A stretch of DNA of 64,000 nucleotides from Eubacterium sp. (GTDB lineage: Bacteria; Bacillota; Clostridia; Lachnospirales; Lachnospiraceae), in NCBI GenBank assembly GCA_017406925.1, contig JAFQXO010000004.1, forward strand, positions 1 through 64,000, given 5' to 3'. The notes below the pieces were generated by a model that had not been told where the DNA came from, made no database searches, and saw only the letters and a program-made list of their open reading frames with translations. Both the position numbers and the translations under genes were made by a program. This document shows positions 17,495 to 28,000 of the stretch, in pieces. The stretch's first letter is position 1; each line of letters starts with the position of its first letter.

Positions 17495-17704
17495 ATGGCA
17501 AAAGCTAAGAAGGATGGCCGCATCAAGAAGTGGTGGACAGGCTTAAAATCTGAATTTGGTAAAATTATTTGGCTTAATAAAAGTACTGTTGCTAAACAGA
17601 CAACCATCGTTATTGTTGTTACTTTAATCGTTGGTGTTATTATTGCGTTTATTGATTCAGGCGCACAGTTAGTATTGAATATTATTCGCGAGTTACACTT
17701 TTAG
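17495..17704 (+). CDS. secE: Preprotein translocase subunit SecE
   Basis: SecE is the essential clamp subunit of the SecYEG channel. The 69-residue single-span form has an amphipathic N-terminal helix containing FGKIIWLNKSTVAKQT and one transmembrane helix rich in Val and Ile. It has an AAGGAGG site and lies 21 bases after rpmG. Size and order match the Gram-positive SecE. Confidence 0.95.
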   Translation: MAKAKKDGRIKKWWTGLKSEFGKIIWLNKSTVAKQTTIVIVVTLIVGVIIAFIDSGAQLVLNIIRELHF

Positions 17705-17725
17705 TAGATAGTTTGAGGTGCAAAG

Positions 17726-18244
17726 ATGGCAGAAGGTAAATGGTACGTTGTTCACACCTATTCAGGTTATGAGAACAAGGTTAAAACAAATATAGAACAA
17801 TCTATTGAAAATAGAAAAATGCAGGATCAGATCTTTGAAGTTTTGGTTCCTACGCAGCAAGTTGTTGAGTTGAAGAACAATGTGCGTAAGGTTTCAGAGA
17901 AGAAGATTTTCCCTGGATATGTTCTAGTCAATATGATTATGAATGACGACACATGGTATGTCGTTCGTAACACTCGTGGTGTTACAGGATTCGTGGGACC
18001 AGCGTCGAAGCCAGTTCCTCTCACAGATAGAGAGATGGCTACACTAGGGGTTAGAACTGCTGAGAAGATTGAGGCAGATTTCGCTGTGGGCGATATGGTT
18101 TCAGCTATTGGCGGAGTTTGGCAGGGAACTGCTGGCGAAGTTAAGCGAATCGACGAGAATAAACAGACAGTTACTATCACAGTAGACATGTTTGGTAGAG
18201 AGACACCTGTGGAACTCAGTTTCGCAGAAGTAAAGAAGATGTAA
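17726..18244 (+). CDS. nusG: Transcription termination/antitermination factor NusG
   Basis: NusG binds the RNA polymerase clamp and affects pausing, termination and ribosome coupling. The 172-residue product has the NGN domain (KWYVVHTYSGYENKVKTN; FPGYVLVNMIMNDDTWYVVRNTRGVTGFVG in segments) and a C-terminal KOW domain (GDMVSAIGGVWQGTAGEVKRID). ATG 17726 has GAGGTG upstream. A 126-base leader for rplK follows it. Confidence 0.97.
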   Translation: MAEGKWYVVHTYSGYENKVKTNIEQSIENRKMQDQIFEVLVPTQQVVELKNNVRKVSEKKIFPGYVLVNMIMNDDTWYVVRNTRGVTGFVGPASKPVPLTDREMATLGVRTAEKIEADFAVGDMVSAIGGVWQGTAGEVKRIDENKQTVTITVDMFGRETPVELSFAEVKKM

Positions 18245-18322
18245 ATCCCTTAAGGGTTTATATACATTGCCGAAGGCATTAGTGCCCGAGGCAAGGAATG
18301 TCACACAACGCATCGTGTGGCA

Positions 18323-18348
18323 GTGGGAGGGGTTCCCGATAATACCAC
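18323..18348 (+). promoter_or_regulatory. Putative L1-type translational operator upstream of rplK
   Basis: This 26-base element has an outer GTGG/CCAC stem (18323-18326 with 18345-18348). An asymmetric internal loop follows (GA on one side, GATAATA on the other), then an inner G-rich/C-rich stem with a TT loop. The same layout with a changed inner stem occurs before rplA. It ends 7 bases before the rplK ribosome binding site. L1 is known to repress L11-L1 operons by binding a leader that mimics its rRNA site; assigning this element to L1 is my inference. The spacer before it (18245-18322) also contains small hairpins. Confidence 0.6.
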
Positions 18349-18370
18349 ATTTTTTAGGAGGTGCCGAATT

Positions 18371-18796
18371 ATGGCAAAGAAAGTAGAAGGATACATTAAA
18401 TTGCAGATCGAAGCTGGCAAAGCATCACCAGCACCACCAGTTGGTCCTGCTTTGGGTCAGTACGGATTAAACATCGCTCAGTTCACTAAGGACTTTAATG
18501 CGAGAACAGCTGATCAGCCAGGAATGATTATTCCTGTAGTTATCACTGTATATGCAGATCACAGTTTTAGTTTCATTACTAAGACACCACCTGCAGCAGT
18601 GCTTCTTAAGAAGGCAGCTAAGATTCCTAAGGGTGCAGGCAATTCACTCACAGAGACTGTTGGTACAGTTACTAGAGCAGATCTCGAGGAGATTGCAAAC
18701 ATCAAGATGAAGGATCTTAACGCAGCTAACATGGATTCAGCTTGTAGCATGCTTGCTGGTACAGCACGTAGCATGGGTATCAAAGTAGAAGAATAA
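18371..18796 (+). CDS. rplK: 50S ribosomal protein L11
   Basis: L11 forms the GTPase-associated stalk base with 23S rRNA and takes part in stringent-response activation. The 141-residue product begins [18 protein letters not shown] and has the proline-rich [16 protein letters not shown] hinge where thiopeptides bind. I moved the start from the longer frame beginning at 18317 to ATG 18371, which has AGGAGG at 18356-18361 and gives the standard length. Confidence 0.97.
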   Translation: MAKKVEGYIKLQIEAGKASPAPPVGPALGQYGLNIAQFTKDFNARTADQPGMIIPVVITVYADHSFSFITKTPPAAVLLKKAAKIPKGAGNSLTETVGTVTRADLEEIANIKMKDLNAANMDSACSMLAGTARSMGIKVEE

Positions 18797-18808
18797 GAAT
18801 TGAGAAAA

Positions 18809-18834
18809 GTGGGAGGTATATCCGCTATTACCAC
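18809..18834 (+). promoter_or_regulatory. Second copy of the L1-type element, upstream of rplA
   Basis: The element has GTGG 18809-18812 with CCAC 18831-18834, the same GA bulge, an inner GG/CC stem with a TATAT loop, and a 3' side GCTATTA that parallels GATAATA in the rplK copy. Both are exactly 26 bases. AGGAGG (18836-18841) starts one base after it, so folding would compete with ribosome loading on rplA. Confidence 0.6.
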
Positions 18835-18848
18835 TAGGAGGTTTAATT

Positions 18849-19553
18849 ATGAAAAGAGGAAAGAAATATACAGATGCAGCTAAGAAGATTGACAGAGCTG
18901 TACAGTATGATGTTAACGAGGCGGTTTCTTTAGTAAAAGAAGGCGCTACTGCAAAATTTGATGAAACAATAGAATGTCACATCAGAACTGGTTGTGACGG
19001 ACGTCACGCAGAGCAGCAGATTCGTGGTTCAGTCGTGTTACCAAACGGTACAGGAAAGGACATTAAGGTTTTGGTTTTCGCTAAGGGACCAAAGGCTGAC
19101 GAAGCTACTGAGGCTGGCGCAGATTATGTAGGCGCAGACGAGATGGTACCAAAGATTCAGAACGACGGTTTTTCTGATTTCGACGCAGTTATCGCTACAC
19201 CTGATATGATGGGCGTGGTTGGTAAACTCGGTCGTGTACTTGGACCAAGAGGTCTTATGCCTAACCCTAAGACTGGTACAGTTACAATGGACATTGCGAA
19301 AGCAGTTGAGGAAGCAAAGTCAGGTAAGATTGAGTACAGACTCGACAAGGCGAACATCGTTCACGTGCCTGTCGGCAAAGCTTCATTCACAGCTGAGCAG
19401 CTTGCTGAGAACTTCAACGCATTGATGGACGCACTCATTAAGGCTAAGCCAGCATCACTTAAGGGTACATACATGAAGTCAGTTACACTTACATCTACAA
19501 TGGGACCTGGTGTCAGAGTGGATGCACAGAAACTGATGGAAAAGAGTGAATAG
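18849..19553 (+). CDS. rplA: 50S ribosomal protein L1
   Basis: L1 builds the mobile stalk near the ribosomal E site and is a translational repressor of its own operon in many bacteria. The 234-residue product has [17 protein letters not shown] at the start, a central [17 protein letters not shown] block (here [18 protein letters not shown]) and the C-terminal [21 protein letters not shown] precedes ATG 18849. The element before it resembles that before rplK. Confidence 0.97.
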   Translation: MKRGKKYTDAAKKIDRAVQYDVNEAVSLVKEGATAKFDETIECHIRTGCDGRHAEQQIRGSVVLPNGTGKDIKVLVFAKGPKADEATEAGADYVGADEMVPKIQNDGFSDFDAVIATPDMMGVVGKLGRVLGPRGLMPNPKTGTVTMDIAKAVEEAKSGKIEYRLDKANIVHVPVGKASFTAEQLAENFNALMDALIKAKPASLKGTYMKSVTLTSTMGPGVRVDAQKLMEKSE

Positions 19554-19573
19554 TAATTACATTTACTATATAT

Positions 19574-19602
19574 TTGACAGATATTACCCTATATGGTAAG
19601 AT
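19574..19602 (+). promoter_or_regulatory. Sigma-A promoter of rplJ-rplL
   Basis: TTGACA (19574-19579) and TAAGAT (19597-19602) are spaced by 17 bases. It lies just after rplA and drives the leader-rplJ-rplL transcript. Confidence 0.85.
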
Positions 19603-19609
19603 TTGTCGC

Positions 19610-19740
19610 AGTGGTTAATACCAAATGCCGAAGACAGTAGGTGTCCCACGGGACGTAAACGAAAGTGCCTACCGAGGATTTAGTTTAGACACATTGTTTA
19701 TGACTTTATACCTCTATGTCTTTGGGCATAGAGGTTTTTT
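19610..19740 (+). promoter_or_regulatory. L10 leader with terminator
   Basis: This transcribed leader carries the conserved L10-leader signatures GCCGAAGACAGTAGGTG (about 19625-19642) and GTGCCTACCGAGG (about 19665-19677), which pair around a short hairpin. It ends in an 8-bp terminator stem (19711-19718 with 19727-19734) and six T residues. In Firmicutes, L10(L12)4 binds this leader and represses its own genes by favouring termination. After the terminator come two further small inverted repeats (ATTGGCG/CGCCAAT at about 19746 and CTCGAG pairs near 19765) before the rplJ ribosome binding site. Confidence 0.88.
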
Positions 19741-19817
19741 ATATATTGGCGCACAGCGCCAATCTCGAGCCTCGAGCATTAGGTTGAGACCAAAAAATAA
19801 ATAAAGGAGGCAAATTA

Positions 19818-20609
19818 ATGGCAAACGTAGAAGAAAAGCAACCTGTTATCGACGAAATTGCTGAGTTAGTGAAGGATGCTGCCACAGTCGTTTTAGTAGA
19901 CTATCGTGGACTTACTGTTGCAGAAGATACAGATCTTCGTAGACAGTTGAGAGAAGCAGACGTTACTTACAGAGTTTACAAGAACTCAATGATTAACTTT
20001 GCTATCAAAGATACAGAGTTTGCAGATTTGACACAGCATTTAGCTGGACCAACTGCCATCGCTGTTTGTAAGGAAGATGCTACAGCAGCAGCTAGAATTC
20101 TAGCTAAGTTCGCAAAGGACGCTGAAGCACTTGAAATCAAAGGCGGTATTGTTGAAGGCGCATACTACGATGCAACAACTATTGGTGAGATTGCTAGCAT
20201 CCCATCAAAGGACGAACTACTTTCAAAGTTCCTTGGATCTATCCAATCACCAATTACAGACTTCGCTCGTGTTCTTAAACAGATTGCTGATAAGGACGGC
20301 GAAGAGGATGCAGCTGAAGAGGCAGCACCAGCAGAAGAAGCAGCTGAAGAGGCACCTTCAGAGGAAGCATCTACTGAAGAGGAAGCTACTGAAGAAGAGG
20401 CTCCTGCTGAGGAAGAGGCTACTGAAGAGGAAGCACCTGCTGAAGAGGAAGCTACTGAAGAGGAAGCACCTGCTGAGGAGGAAGCTACTGAAGAGGAAGC
20501 ACCTGCTGAAGAGGAAGCTACTGAAGAAGAGGCTCCTGCTGAGGAAGAAGCTGCAGAAGAAGCACCAGAAGAGGAAGCTGAAGAAGCTCCTGCAGATGAT
20601 GCTGAATAG
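19818..20609 (+). CDS. rplJ: 50S ribosomal protein L10 with long acidic C-terminal tail
   Basis: L10 anchors L7/L12 dimers on the ribosomal stalk. Residues 1 to about 165 are a normal L10 (start MANVEEKQPVIDEIAEL, VVLVDYRGLTVAEDTDLR, KNSMINFAI, C-terminal helix SPITDFARVLKQIA). The protein then continues for about 95 residues of Glu, Ala, Thr and Pro, giving 263 residues against the usual 165-175. The tail includes five copies of an 11-residue unit (ATEEEAPAEEE) encoded by near-identical 33-bp DNA repeats. The frame stays open to a normal stop, and codon use is not odd. The tail is probably disordered and strongly negative, and it starts just after the helix that recruits L12. Confidence 0.93.
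   Translation: MANVEEKQPVIDEIAELVKDAATVVLVDYRGLTVAEDTDLRRQLREADVTYRVYKNSMINFAIKDTEFADLTQHLAGPTAIAVCKEDATAAARILAKFAKDAEALEIKGGIVEGAYYDATTIGEIASIPSKDELLSKFLGSIQSPITDFARVLKQIADKDGEEDAAEEAAPAEEAAEEAPSEEASTEEEATEEEAPAEEEATEEEAPAEEEATEEEAPAEEEATEEEAPAEEEATEEEAPAEEEAAEEAPEEEAEEAPADDAE
20385..20549 (+). repeat. Five 33-bp tandem repeats in rplJ
   Basis: Units begin at 20385, 20418, 20451, 20484 and 20517, each starting GCTACT and each encoding an acidic 11-residue unit. Units differ by synonymous third-position changes (GAA/GAG, GCA/GCT), and the first and last vary most. Slippage could change the copy number without shifting the frame. Confidence 0.9.
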
Positions 20610-20653
20610 TAATTTAGAAATTAAGAAATTAGAATTTATTGGAGGATATTAAA

Positions 20654-21019
20654 ATGACTACAGAAGAAATTATTGAAGTTATTAAAGGATTATCAGTTCT
20701 TGAGTTAAACGAATTGGTAAAAGCATGTGAGGAAGAGTTCGGCGTATCTGCAGCAGCAGGCGTTGTAGTACAGGGTGCAGCAGGCGGAGACGCTGGTGCA
20801 GCTGATAAGGATGAGTTCGACGTAGAGTTGACAGAAGTTGGTGATCAGAAGGTTAAGGTTATCAAGGCTGTTAAGGATGCTACAGGACTTGGTCTTAAGG
20901 AAGCTAAGGAAATCGTTGATGGTGCTCCTAAGGTTATCAAAGAGGGAGTTGCTAAGGACGAGGCTGAGGCTCTTAAGAAGAACATCGAAGAGGTTGGAGC
21001 TACTGTTACTCTTAAGTAA
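20654..21019 (+). CDS. rplL: 50S ribosomal protein L7/L12
   Basis: This is the flexible stalk protein that recruits translation GTPases. It has 121 residues: N-terminal dimerisation helices ([21 protein letters not shown]), an Ala/Gly-rich hinge and the C-terminal domain with [21 protein letters not shown] 20654 is chosen because GGAGG lies at 20641-20645; the TTG at 20639 would leave no site. It is followed by a strong terminator. Confidence 0.97.
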   Translation: MTTEEIIEVIKGLSVLELNELVKACEEEFGVSAAAGVVVQGAAGGDAGAADKDEFDVELTEVGDQKVKVIKAVKDATGLGLKEAKEIVDGAPKVIKEGVAKDEAEALKKNIEEVGATVTLK

Positions 21020-21048
21020 TAGAGTCAAACCTATCACATTTAAGAATA

Positions 21049-21081
21049 AAACCACTACACAATTGTGTAGTGGTTTTTTAT
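21049..21081 (+). terminator. Terminator after rplL
   Basis: A perfect 11-12 bp stem (21049-21060 with 21065-21076) with an AATT loop runs into six T residues. Confidence 0.92.
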
Positions 21082-21094
21082 TGTTCTGTATCTA

Positions 21095-21124
21095 TTGACA
21101 ACAAACATACAATAATGGTAGAAT
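21095..21124 (+). promoter_or_regulatory. Sigma-A promoter of rpoB-rpoC
   Basis: TTGACA (21095-21100) and TAGAAT (21119-21124) have an 18-base spacer. The roughly 130-base leader that follows contains a TTGCC/GGCAA hairpin at 21178-21195. Confidence 0.75.
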
Positions 21125-21260
21125 TAAGTTCGCTATGCGTTAGCGCTTGGTTTCTTGCGCCTAAAAATGAGTGATATTGCCTATAAAATGGGCAAATTCT
21201 TAAGAAAATTAAGCGAAAAACGCAAACAACTAATTAAATTAATGCAAGGAGAAAATGTCA

Positions 21261-24200
21261 ATGGAGAAAAACAGATTTAGTCCTGTGAAAGCAGGAAAAG
21301 GCATCAGAATGAGCTACTCCCGTCAGAAGGATGTGCTCGCGATACCTAACTTAATCGAAGTCCAGAAAGACTCCTATGAATGGTTCGTTAAGAAGGGCCT
21401 CAAGGAAGTCTTGGACGACATCTCACCTATCGAAGACTATGGTAAGAACTTGTCACTAGAGTTCTTGGAGCCAAGCCTTGATGAGGAAGGAATTAAGTAT
21501 TCTATCCAGGAATGTAAGGATAGAGACGCTACTTATTCTGCACCATTAAAGGTTAAGGTACGTCTTCATAATAAGGAAACAGGTGAGTTTACAGAGCACG
21601 TAATCTTTATGGGTGATTTACCACTCATGACAGATACTGGTACATTCGTAATTAACGGTGCCGAGCGTGTTATCGTAAGTCAGTTAGTTCGTTCACCTGG
21701 TATCTATCCAGCAATGGATAAGGATAAGATAGGTAAAGAATTGTTCACAGCACAGGTTATTCCAAACCGTGGTGCTTGGTTAGAGTACGAGACAGATTCA
21801 AACGATATCTTCTATGTACGTGTAGACAGAACTAGAAAGGTACCTGTTACAGTTCTTATCAGAGCATTGGGCGTAGGTACAGATGAAGAAATTGCTGAAT
21901 TGTTCGGCGAGGAAACAAAGATTACAGCAACACTTGAGAAGGACCCAAGTAAGAATTACGAGGAAGGTCTTCTTGAACTTTACAAGAAGCTCCGTCCAGG
22001 TGAGCCTTTGAATGTTGAGACTGCACAGAACCTCATAGAGGGAATGTTCTTTGAACCTCGTAGATATGATCTCGCAAGAGTTGGACGTTATAAGTTCAAT
22101 GAGAAACTTGCTTACAAGGGTCGTATCGTAGGACATACTATTGCAGAGGATGTAATAGATGAAAATACTGGTGAAGTTCTTGCCAAGGCAGGAAAAGTAG
22201 CTACTAAGGAAATGGCAGAGGCTATTCAGAATGCTGCTGTAAGAAAAGTAGTTATTCAGACACCTACCAAGAACGAAGTAGTGTTCTCAAACATGATGGT
22301 AGACATCGAGCACTATGTGAAGTTCAACAAGAATGAGACACCTGAAGACTTTGGCGTTAACGAATGGGTTTACTATCCTAAGTTGATGGAACTCATGTCA
22401 GAGTACAGAAAGGGACCAGATCTTAAAGAAGCTATCAGAGCAAATATAAGTGAATTGATTCCAAAGCATATCACTAAGGAAGATATTCTTGCATCAATCA
22501 ATTACACGATGAATGTAGAGTACGGCATCGGTAAGGTTGAGGATATCGACCACCTCGGAAACAGACGTATCCGTGCGGTTGGTGAGTTGTTGCAGAATCA
22601 GTACAGAATTGGTCTTTCGAGAATGGAGAGAGTGGTACGTGAGCGTATGACTACTCAGGATCTCGAAGGCGTATCTCCACAGACATTAATTAATATTAAG
22701 CCTGTAACAGCTGCAGTTAAGGAGTTCTTCGGAAGTTCGCAGTTGTCACAGTTCATGGATCAGAATAACCCACTCGGTGAGTTGACACATAAGAGACGTC
22801 TCTCAGCATTGGGACCTGGCGGACTTTCAAGAGACCGTGCCAGCTTCGAAGTGCGAGACGTTCACTACACACACTACGGTAGAATGTGTCCTATCGAGAC
22901 ACCTGAAGGACCAAATATCGGTTTGATCAACTCATTCGCTACATACGCTAGACTTAATGAGTATGGTTTCATCGAGGCTCCTTACAGAATAGTAGATAAG
23001 AAGAACCCTGAAAATCCACGTGTCACAGATGAGGTTGTTTATCTCACTGCTGACAAGGAGGACGAGTACCATGTGGCTCAAGCCAATGCTGAACTCGACG
23101 AGAAGGGTCACTTCGTAAGACATCATATATCAGGACGTTACCAAGAAGAGCAGAATACATTTAGAAGAAGCGAAATCGATTTGATGGACGTTTCACCTAA
23201 GATGGTATTCTCAGTTGCGACATCAATGATTCCTTTCTTACAGAACGACGATGCCAACCGTGCTCTTATGGGATCTAACATGCAGCGTCAGGCAGTTCCA
23301 TTGATGACTACTGAGTCACCAATCGTAGGAACTGGTATGGAAGCAAAGACAGCTGAGGACTCAGGTGTCTGCGTGCTTGCTGAACATCCTGGTAAGGTTA
23401 TCGACTCTACATCAGAGAAGATTGTCATCAAGAATGATGACAATAAAGAAGAGCAGACTTATATGCTCTCTAAGTTCGCAAGAAGTAACCAGTCAAACTG
23501 CTACAACCAGAGACCTATCGTAGACGTAGACGACCACGTAGAAGCTGGTGAAGTTATTGCCGATGGCGCATCGACATCTAACGGTGAGATGGCACTAGGC
23601 AAGAACCCGCTTATCGGTTTCATGACTTGGGAAGGTTACAACTACGAGGATGCGGTTCTAATCAGTGAGAGATTGGTTCAGGATGATGTTTACACATCTA
23701 TTCATATAGAAGAATATGAGACAGAAGCTAGAGATACTAAGCTCGGACCTGAAGATATTTCTAACGATATCCCAGGTGTCGGCGATGAGGCTAGAAAGAA
23801 CCTCGACGAGGATGGAATTATCCACATCGGTGCTGAGGTTAGAGCCGGCGATATCCTAGTTGGTAAGGTTACTCCTAAGGGAGAGACAGAACTTACACCA
23901 GAAGACAGATTGCTTCGTGCTATCTTTGCCGAGAAGGCTAGAGAGGTGAGAGATACATCTCTTAAGGTTCCTCACGGTGAGTCAGGTGTGGTAGTTGATG
24001 TCAAAGTATTCAAGAGAGAAAACGGTGATGAGTTGGCACCAGGTGTCAATGAGTCAGTTCGTGTATACGTAGCACAGAAGAGAAAGATTTCTGTTGGTGA
24101 TAAGATGGCCGGTCGTCACGGTAACAAGGGTGTAGTTTCCCGCGTGCTTCCAGTTGAGGATATGCCATTCCTTCCTAACGGACGTCCACTCGACATCGTG

Positions 24201-25082
24201 CTCAACCCATTGGGTGTGCCATCACGTATGAATATCGGACAGGTCCTTGAGATTCACTTGAGTCTTGCAGCGCAAGTTCTCGGATTCAAGGTATCTACTC
24301 CAGTGTTCGATGGTGCTAAGGAGAATGACATCAAAGATACACTCATCTTGGCGAATGACTACGCCAATATGGAGTGGAAAGATTTCAAGAAGAAATACGA
24401 CAAGATTTTGAATAAAGATGTAATGAAGTACTTGGGCGACCACTTAGACAACAGAGATAAGTGGAAAGGCGTTCACATCCAAGAGGATGGTAAAGTTCAG
24501 CTTCGCGACGGTAGAACAGGTGAGGAATTCGACAACAAGGTTACAATCGGTTTCATGCACTACTTGAAACTTCACCACTTGGTTGATGATAAGATTCACG
24601 CACGTTCTACAGGTCCTTACTCACTCGTTACTCAGCAGCCACTCGGTGGTAAAGCACAGTTCGGTGGTCAGAGATTTGGTGAGATGGAGGTTTGGGCTCT
24701 CGAGGCTTACGGCGCATCTTACACATTGCAGGAGATCTTAACAGTTAAGTCTGATGATATCAATGGACGTGTTAAGACTTACGAGGCTATTATCAAAGGA
24801 AAGAATATTCCACAGCCTGGTATTCCAGAATCATTCAAGGTACTTATCAAGGAACTTCAGTCACTTGCATTAGACATCAAGGTTCTTGATGAAGATGACA
24901 AGGAAGTTGAAATCAAAGAAAGTACTGAATATGAGAACGTATCATTTAACTCTATCTTGAACGAGCGTAACTACGGTCGAAAAGAGGGAGCAAGCGAAAT
25001 GGAACAGGCTGGATTTACGACACAAGAAGTTAAATCAGATGGCATCAAAGACGTCGAGGCCGACGCCGAAGATGCACAGTAG
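21261..25082 (+). CDS. rpoB: DNA-directed RNA polymerase subunit beta
   Basis: This is the large catalytic subunit of RNA polymerase, about 1273 residues. The rifampicin-binding region reads [20 protein letters not shown] and then [11 protein letters not shown], with the Asp, His and Ser positions that mutate in resistance all wild type. [14 protein letters not shown] and [20 protein letters not shown] are also present. I prefer ATG 21261 because AAGGAG (21246-21251) is nine bases away; the in-frame ATG at 21255 would be only three bases from it. rpoC follows after 17 bases. Confidence 0.98.
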   Translation: MEKNRFSPVKAGKGIRMSYSRQKDVLAIPNLIEVQKDSYEWFVKKGLKEVLDDISPIEDYGKNLSLEFLEPSLDEEGIKYSIQECKDRDATYSAPLKVKVRLHNKETGEFTEHVIFMGDLPLMTDTGTFVINGAERVIVSQLVRSPGIYPAMDKDKIGKELFTAQVIPNRGAWLEYETDSNDIFYVRVDRTRKVPVTVLIRALGVGTDEEIAELFGEETKITATLEKDPSKNYEEGLLELYKKLRPGEPLNVETAQNLIEGMFFEPRRYDLARVGRYKFNEKLAYKGRIVGHTIAEDVIDENTGEVLAKAGKVATKEMAEAIQNAAVRKVVIQTPTKNEVVFSNMMVDIEHYVKFNKNETPEDFGVNEWVYYPKLMELMSEYRKGPDLKEAIRANISELIPKHITKEDILASINYTMNVEYGIGKVEDIDHLGNRRIRAVGELLQNQYRIGLSRMERVVRERMTTQDLEGVSPQTLINIKPVTAAVKEFFGSSQLSQFMDQNNPLGELTHKRRLSALGPGGLSRDRASFEVRDVHYTHYGRMCPIETPEGPNIGLINSFATYARLNEYGFIEAPYRIVDKKNPENPRVTDEVVYLTADKEDEYHVAQANAELDEKGHFVRHHISGRYQEEQNTFRRSEIDLMDVSPKMVFSVATSMIPFLQNDDANRALMGSNMQRQAVPLMTTESPIVGTGMEAKTAEDSGVCVLAEHPGKVIDSTSEKIVIKNDDNKEEQTYMLSKFARSNQSNCYNQRPIVDVDDHVEAGEVIADGASTSNGEMALGKNPLIGFMTWEGYNYEDAVLISERLVQDDVYTSIHIEEYETEARDTKLGPEDISNDIPGVGDEARKNLDEDGIIHIGAEVRAGDILVGKVTPKGETELTPEDRLLRAIFAEKAREVRDTSLKVPHGESGVVVDVKVFKRENGDELAPGVNESVRVYVAQKRKISVGDKMAGRHGNKGVVSRVLPVEDMPFLPNGRPLDIVLNPLGVPSRMNIGQVLEIHLSLAAQVLGFKVSTPVFDGAKENDIKDTLILANDYANMEWKDFKKKYDKILNKDVMKYLGDHLDNRDKWKGVHIQEDGKVQLRDGRTGEEFDNKVTIGFMHYLKLHHLVDDKIHARSTGPYSLVTQQPLGGKAQFGGQRFGEMEVWALEAYGASYTLQEILTVKSDDINGRVKTYEAIIKGKNIPQPGIPESFKVLIKELQSLALDIKVLDEDDKEVEIKESTEYENVSFNSILNERNYGRKEGASEMEQAGFTTQEVKSDGIKDVEADAEDAQ

Positions 25083-25099
25083 AAGGGAGGAGAAAGATC

Positions 25100-28000
25100 A
25101 TGGCGAAAATGGAAAATAATGAACAAATAGCATTTGATAAAATTAGAATTGGTCTTGCTTCACCTGAGAAAATCAGAGAGTGGTCACGCGGCGAAGTAAC
25201 AAAGCCAGAGACTATCAACTACAGAACTCTCAAGCCTGAGAAGGACGGTTTGTTCTGTGAAAAGATTTTCGGACCTAGCAAAGACTACGAGTGTCACTGT
25301 GGAAAGTATAAGAAGATTAAAGATAAGGGTACTATCTGTGATCGATGTGGAGTTGAGATTACTAAGTCATCCGTTCGTAGAGAGCGTATGGGTAGTATTG
25401 AACTTTCAACACCTGTATCACACATTTGGTATTTCAAGGGTATTCCATCACGTATGGGACTCACTCTTGATATCTCACCAAAGTTGTTAGAGAAGGTACT
25501 TTACTTTGCTTCATACATCGTGCTTGATCCAAAGGATGCTCCACTGGATAAGAAGCAGATCCTCAACCAAACAGAGTATGCGAGTGCTGTAGAAGAGTAT
25601 GGCGCAGACGCATTCGAAGTTGGAATGGGAGCTGAGGCTATCAAGAAGCTCTTAGAGGAAATTGATGTAGACAAAGAGACTAAGGCGCTCAAAAAAGAAC
25701 TCGATAAAGCCACTGGACAGAAGAGAACTAAGCTCTTAAAGAGAGTGGAAGTATTCGAGGCATTTAAGAAGTCAGGTAACAAGCCTGAGTGGATGGTAAT
25801 GGATGTTATTCCAGTTATTCCACCAGATTTGAGACCTATGGTTCAGTTGGACGGTGGTAGATTTGCCACATCTGACATGAACGACTTATATAGAAGAATT
25901 ATAAACAGAAACAACCGTCTTAAGAACATGATTGAGAAGGGTTCACCTGACATCATCGTTCGTAACGAGAAGAGAATGCTTCAAGAAGCTGTCGATTCAC
26001 TAATCGACAATGGACGTCGTGGACGTGCAGTGACTGGTCCTGGTAACAGACCACTTAAGTCACTCTCAGATATGCTTAAAGGTAAGCAGGGACGTTTCCG
26101 TCAGAACCTTCTTGGTAAGCGTGTGGACTACTCAGGACGTTCAGTTATCGTAGTAGGACCAGAACTTAAGATTTACCAGTGTGGTCTTCCTAAGGAAATG
26201 GCTATCGAGTTGTTCAAGCCTTTCGTTATGAAAGAACTCACAGCTAAGCCAGAAGATGGTGTGAGCGAGCCTATCGCAAACAACATCAAGGCAGCTAAGA
26301 AGATGGTTGATAAACTTGATGACAGAGTTTGGGACGTATTGGAGGATGTTATTAAAGAACACCCTGTAATGCTTAACCGTGCCCCTACACTTCATAGACT
26401 TGGTATCCAGGCATTCGAGCCTGTACTAGTAGAGGGTAAGGCTATCAAACTTCATCCATTGGTATGTACAGCCTTCAACGCCGATTTCGACGGTGACCAG
26501 ATGGCTGTCCACCTTCCATTGTCGGCAGAGGCACAGGCTGAGTGTAGATTCTTGCTACTTTCACCTAACAACTTGCTCAAGCCTTCGGATGGTGCGCCAG
26601 TGGCAGTTCCTTCACAGGATATGATTCTTGGTCTTTACTACCTCACAATGGGTAGAATGATTGACCACTCAGAAGATGAGAAAATCAAGAAGAGTTTCTC
26701 ACAGAGAGCAAAGGTTTATAAGAGCGTTGACGAAGTCATCGCAGCTATGGACAAGAAGAAGCTTAAACGTGATGAGATGATTCAGTTCTTGCTAGAAGGA
26801 AAGACATATATAGAAAAGAATCGTGAGACTGACGAGGACGTTGAGAAGAAAGAGGACGACAGAATTATCATCTGTACACCAATCGATGTTATTGGACCTT
26901 CATTCTCAGACGTTAACCAAGCTATCTTGGCATATGAGAACAAAGACATCACACTTCACCAGAAGATTAATGTCAGAAGAACTGTTCAGAATGCCGAGGG
27001 CAAGGAAGTTACAGGCATGATTAATACAACACTTGGTCGTCTGCTCTTCAACGAGGTTATTCCTCAGGATCTCGGATTCGTTGAGAGAAAGAAAGATGAG
27101 GATTATCTACAGTTAGAGGTAGATGAGACTATCACTAAGAAAACTATCAAGCCTATCCTTGAGAGAGTTATCAACATCCACGGTGCTACAAAGGCATCTG
27201 AAGTTTTGGATAACATCAAGGCTATGGGTTACAAATATTCAACTCAGTCAGGTATCACAGTATCTGTATCAGATATGACAGTTCCAGATGTTAAGGAACA
27301 GTTGATTGCTGAGACTGACGAGAGAGTTGAGCAGATTAACGCTTCAGCTAACGAAGGTTTCGTAGATGAAGAGAGTCGTTACGAAAACGTTGTCGCAGAG
27401 TGGAAGAAGACTGATGACATGCTTACTGATAAGTTGATGCACGGCTTGGACAAGTACAACAACATCAACATCATGGCTGTATCTGGTGCCCGTGGTTCAC
27501 AGGAACAGATTAAGCAGCTTGCTGGTATGCGTGGTTTGATGGCTTACACATCAGGTAAGACTATCGAGCTTCCTATCAAGTCAAACTTCCGTGAAGGTCT
27601 AGACGTTTTGGAATACTTCATTTCAGCGCACGGTGCTCGTAAGGGTCTTTCAGATACAGCCCTACGTACAGCCGATTCAGGTTACTTGACTCGTCGTCTT
27701 GTAGACGTATCACAAGAGTTGATTATCCGCGAAGAGGATTGTTGCGACGGCAAGGACATTCCATATATGGAAGTTAGAGAATTGCCAGGCAAGAAGAAAG
27801 ATAAGCCTCTCGAGAGTTTGGGAGAGCGTATAGTAGGACGTGTTGCAGCTGAAACTATCAAAGACAAGAAGGGTAACGTGATTGTTAAGAAGAATCACAC
27901 TATCTACCCTCATAGAAGAGATAAGATTATTGCCGCAGGCATTGACTCCGTCAAGATAAGAACAGTTCTTACATGTAAATCTAAGACAGGTATCTGTGCT

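Noticed and set aside
20131..20652. A 173-codon Lys/Leu-rich open frame overlapping rplJ
   Set aside because: It is the shifted frame of the GAA/GAG repeat tail of L10. It has no ribosome binding site and its composition is an artefact of the repeats.
21178..21195. TTGCC/GGCAA hairpin in the rpoB leader as another copy of the mini-hairpin motif
   Set aside because: The loop is eight bases and not GNA, so it does not belong to that family.
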